A stretch of DNA of 64,000 nt, from assembly GCA_002345565.1 (NCBI GenBank), contig DDVS01000002.1, forward strand, positions 541,605 through 605,604, in the 5' to 3' direction. The stretch is from Flavobacteriales bacterium UBA2306 (GTDB lineage: Bacteria > Bacteroidota > Bacteroidia > Flavobacteriales > Weeksellaceae). A program made the position numbers and the translations under genes. Below are positions 62,050 through 64,000 of this stretch, piece by piece (position 1 is the stretch's first letter; each line of letters opens with the position of its first letter). The notes beneath the pieces are model-generated. The model was not told the DNA's origin. It was given only the letters and a program-made list of their open reading frames with translations, and did no database searches.

Positions 62050-62449
62050 AAAGTCAATTTACAACAAATTTAAGAAAGTATAATGGCTTTTAAATTTTTA
62101 ATTTTGTTAAATATTGTTAGAGTTTCAGTAATTTTATCAATATTTATTTAAAAACATTAAACTGACTTTGTTTAGAAGCTTTTTTAAAAATTAAAAACCA
62201 CATAGACACATAGAAAAAGGAATTATTTGTTTTGTTAGAAGATGAAATAGAAATAAATGCCAATCTATTTCATCTTTAAAAGGGATAAAAACTATGGGAC
62301 TATGTGGTTAATAAATAAATTTAGAATGCTCTAACTAAGTTTATTTTTTTTTTTTTTTTTAATAATAAGTGTGAGGTTTTAAGCACCAAAATATCGGTAG
62401 AAAACCAAAAAAAGAATCTAATAAAGGTGTGAAGCACCGACATATAAAA
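62050..62449. other. 400-bp divergent spacer with repeat element and T tract
   Basis: No gene is visible. It contains the 114-bp nested palindrome (62196-62309), a run of 16 T residues (62345-62360) and a short duplicated motif (AAGCACC at about 62380 and 62432, the second in GTGAAGCACCG). The promoters of both flanking genes should be here but no clear -7/-33 pair stands out. Confidence 0.55.
62196..62309. repeat. 114-bp nested inverted-repeat element, copy 3
   Basis: The left arm AACCACATAGACACATAG is identical to that of the copy at 12880. The right arm in reverse complement is AACCACATAGTCCCATAG (two mismatches). An inner perfect inverted repeat pairs AAGATGAAATAG with CTATTTCATCTT. Size and layout match the other two copies. 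Confidence 0.7.
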
Positions 62450-64000
62450 ATGAAGAACATCTATTATTTTTTTCTAATTTCTTTAACTGTGATTTCGTGC
62501 GCGGTTCAGCAAGCTGATTACGGAAAGAATGCCATAAATTTTGAAAAGAATTCAACCATAAAAGACAGCATCATTCATACATTTTATCTGGTTGGTGATG
62601 CAGGAAACCTTGACCAAGACGAAGCTTTCCATAATATGAATATTCTGAAAGATTCATTGTCCAAAGCTTCTGAAAACAGCACATTAATTTTTCTTGGCGA
62701 TAATATCTATCCGTCAGGAATGCCAAAAAAAGAAGATAAAGAAAGAGGATTAGCAGAGAAAAAAATGGATATCCAAATCTCATTATCCAATCAATTCAAA
62801 GGAAAAACGATTTTCATTCCGGGGAATCACGATTGGTACAACAACGGCATCAAAGGTCTGAAACGTGAAGAAGATTATGTGACAGAAAAATTCGGAGACA
62901 AAAATACATTTGCGCCAAGAAACGGCTGTCCAATCGAAACCAGAAAAATCAATAAAAAACTGACATTGATTTTAGTCGATACAGAATGGGTTTTGGCAGA
63001 CTGGAACAAAAATCCGAATATCAACGAAAAATGCGACATCAAAACCCGCGAAGATTTCTACACAGAATTTGAAGACCAATTGAATAAAAATCAGAACAAA
63101 ACTATCGTTGTTGCAACACATCATCCTTTGGTTACAAACGGTTCTCACGGTGGATATTACTCTTGGAAAAAGCAGATTTTTCCTTTGGAAAATAAAATTC
63201 CGCTTCCGATTTTAGGTTCCATAATCAATTTAACAAGAGCAACAGGCGGAATCACGCATCAGGATATCAGTAATCAGAATTATAAAAATCTGGCAGATAG
63301 ACTTAAAACATTGATTAGCGGACGAAAAAATGTAGTTGTAGTTTCTGGCCACGACCACAATCTGCAATACATCGAGCAAGGTGATATCAGGGAAATCATC
63401 AGCGGAGCAGGCTCCAAAACCGAATCTGCAAAAGCCGTTAAAGAAAATGATTTCTCATTCGGAAAGAATGGTTATGCTGAATTGAAAATTTCAAAATCGG
63501 GAAATGCAGAAGTGAGTTTTTATAACCTTAATCCTGAAAAATCAGAATTGTTGTTCAGAAAAACGGTTCTTGGAACTGAAGAAAAAGTTTCTAAAGATTA
63601 CCCGAAAAACTTCCCAGAATATACAAAAACTTCAATTTACGATTCATCGATGACCAAGAAAAGTAAATTCTACGAATTTCTTTGGGGAAAACATTACAGA
63701 GATTATTATTCTAAGAAAATCAATGTGAAAAATCTGGCTTTGGATACGCTTTTTGGAGGTGTGAAAACCGATAGAGCAGGAGGTGGACATCAGACCAAAT
63801 CACTTCGTCTGGAAACCAAAACCGGAAACGAATATGTCATCAGAGCACTCAAAAAAAGTGGTGTGAGATTTTTGCAGGCTGTTGCTTTCAAAAATCAATA
63901 CGTTGTAGATGATTTTGACGGAAGTTATGCGGATAAATTTCTATTGGATTTTTACACAACTTCACATCCTTACACGCCTTTGGCAATCGGTGAAATGTCC
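62450..64000 (+). CDS. Metallophosphoesterase lipoprotein (partial, runs off the window)
   Basis: An open frame of 517 codons from ATG 62450 reaches the window end without a stop. The N terminus is a lipoprotein signal (YYFFLISLTVISCA). A calcineurin-like phosphoesterase domain follows (FYLVGDAGN, FLGDNIYPSG, IPGNHDWYNNG, VATHHPLVTNGSHGG, VVSGHDHNLQYIE). After about residue 400 a second region starts (DRAGGGHQTKSLRLETKTG) resembling the long C-terminal part of Bacteroidota metallophosphoesterases that continue into an outer-membrane barrel. The missing end prevents confirming this. Confidence 0.85.
   Translation, partial: MKNIYYFFLISLTVISCAVQQADYGKNAINFEKNSTIKDSIIHTFYLVGDAGNLDQDEAFHNMNILKDSLSKASENSTLIFLGDNIYPSGMPKKEDKERGLAEKKMDIQISLSNQFKGKTIFIPGNHDWYNNGIKGLKREEDYVTEKFGDKNTFAPRNGCPIETRKINKKLTLILVDTEWVLADWNKNPNINEKCDIKTREDFYTEFEDQLNKNQNKTIVVATHHPLVTNGSHGGYYSWKKQIFPLENKIPLPILGSIINLTRATGGITHQDISNQNYKNLADRLKTLISGRKNVVVVSGHDHNLQYIEQGDIREIISGAGSKTESAKAVKENDFSFGKNGYAELKISKSGNAEVSFYNLNPEKSELLFRKTVLGTEEKVSKDYPKNFPEYTKTSIYDSSMTKKSKFYEFLWGKHYRDYYSKKINVKNLALDTLFGGVKTDRAGGGHQTKSLRLETKTGNEYVIRALKKSGVRFLQAVAFKNQYVVDDFDGSYADKFLLDFYTTSHPYTPLAIGEMS

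Noticed and set aside
62345..62360. 16-base T run as a terminator
   Set aside because: No stem precedes it on either strand, and it lies between divergent genes.
1..64000. CRISPR arrays, rRNA, tRNA, insertion sequences or prophage genes
   Set aside because: None was visible: no direct-repeat/spacer pattern, no tRNA cloverleaf noticed by eye, no transposase or phage structural proteins among the translated frames.

Overview
The window looks like chromosome from a Chryseobacterium-type flavobacterium (Bacteroidota). The evidence is low GC with very AT-rich spacers, a SusC/SusD pair, type IX secretion (T9SS) C-terminal sorting domains of both type A and type B, promoter elements of the flavobacterial TTG / TANNTTTG kind, and housekeeping proteins (DnaJ, Ppc, HutU, RarA, RlmN) with Bacteroidota features. 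Genus is inferred from general resemblance, not from a marker gene. I saw no rRNA, tRNA, CRISPR array, insertion sequence or prophage.

Region 1 (1-25.4 kb) is a complete pectin utilisation locus, all on the + strand: SusC and SusD; a modular PL1 pectate lyase; CE8 pectinesterase; GH105 lipoprotein; GH43; CE12 rhamnogalacturonan acetylesterase; GH28; an alpha/beta-hydrolase esterase; a second CE8; two small paralogous T9SS-exported beta-sandwich proteins; a second PL1; a large modular CE8; and a LacI-family regulator at the end. The palindrome TGCAATCGATTGCA lies just downstream of the predicted susC promoter and at matching positions before both small paralogs, with weaker distal copies. I infer it is the LacI operator. 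The enzymes together would demethylate, deacetylate and depolymerise homogalacturonan and rhamnogalacturonan, with uptake through SusCD and trimming of unsaturated ends by GH105.

Region 2 (25.4-44.6 kb) is mostly core genome: a GIN-domain protein, an S41 peptidase lipoprotein, grpE-dnaJ, ppc, an HRDC protein, ssb, a zinc-ribbon protein, a metallo-beta-lactamase-fold hydrolase, a giant T9SS type B protein, an LptF/LptG-type permease, a GapN-like aldehyde dehydrogenase, a DoxX-like protein, and an unlinked PL10 pectate lyase behind an NAD(P)-binding protein.

Region 3 (44.6-49.3 kb) is accessory: a ParE-type toxin-antitoxin pair, three AT-rich orphan genes, and a decayed about 110-bp copy of the 3' end of hutU lying beyond the intact hutU, which suggests insertion or duplication at the hutU tail.

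Region 4 (49.3-64 kb) holds a thioesterase, a 2-hydroxyacid dehydrogenase, DedA, rarA, a polyprenyl synthetase, a YoeB toxin-antitoxin pair, rlmN, a large GAF-like protein, then a possible defence pair (AbiV-like protein and an HD-domain/Pycsar-effector fusion), and the start of a metallophosphoesterase lipoprotein that runs off the window. Three copies of a roughly 115-bp nested-palindrome element (about 11.0, 12.9 and 62.2 kb) look like a non-autonomous mobile or REP-type repeat.
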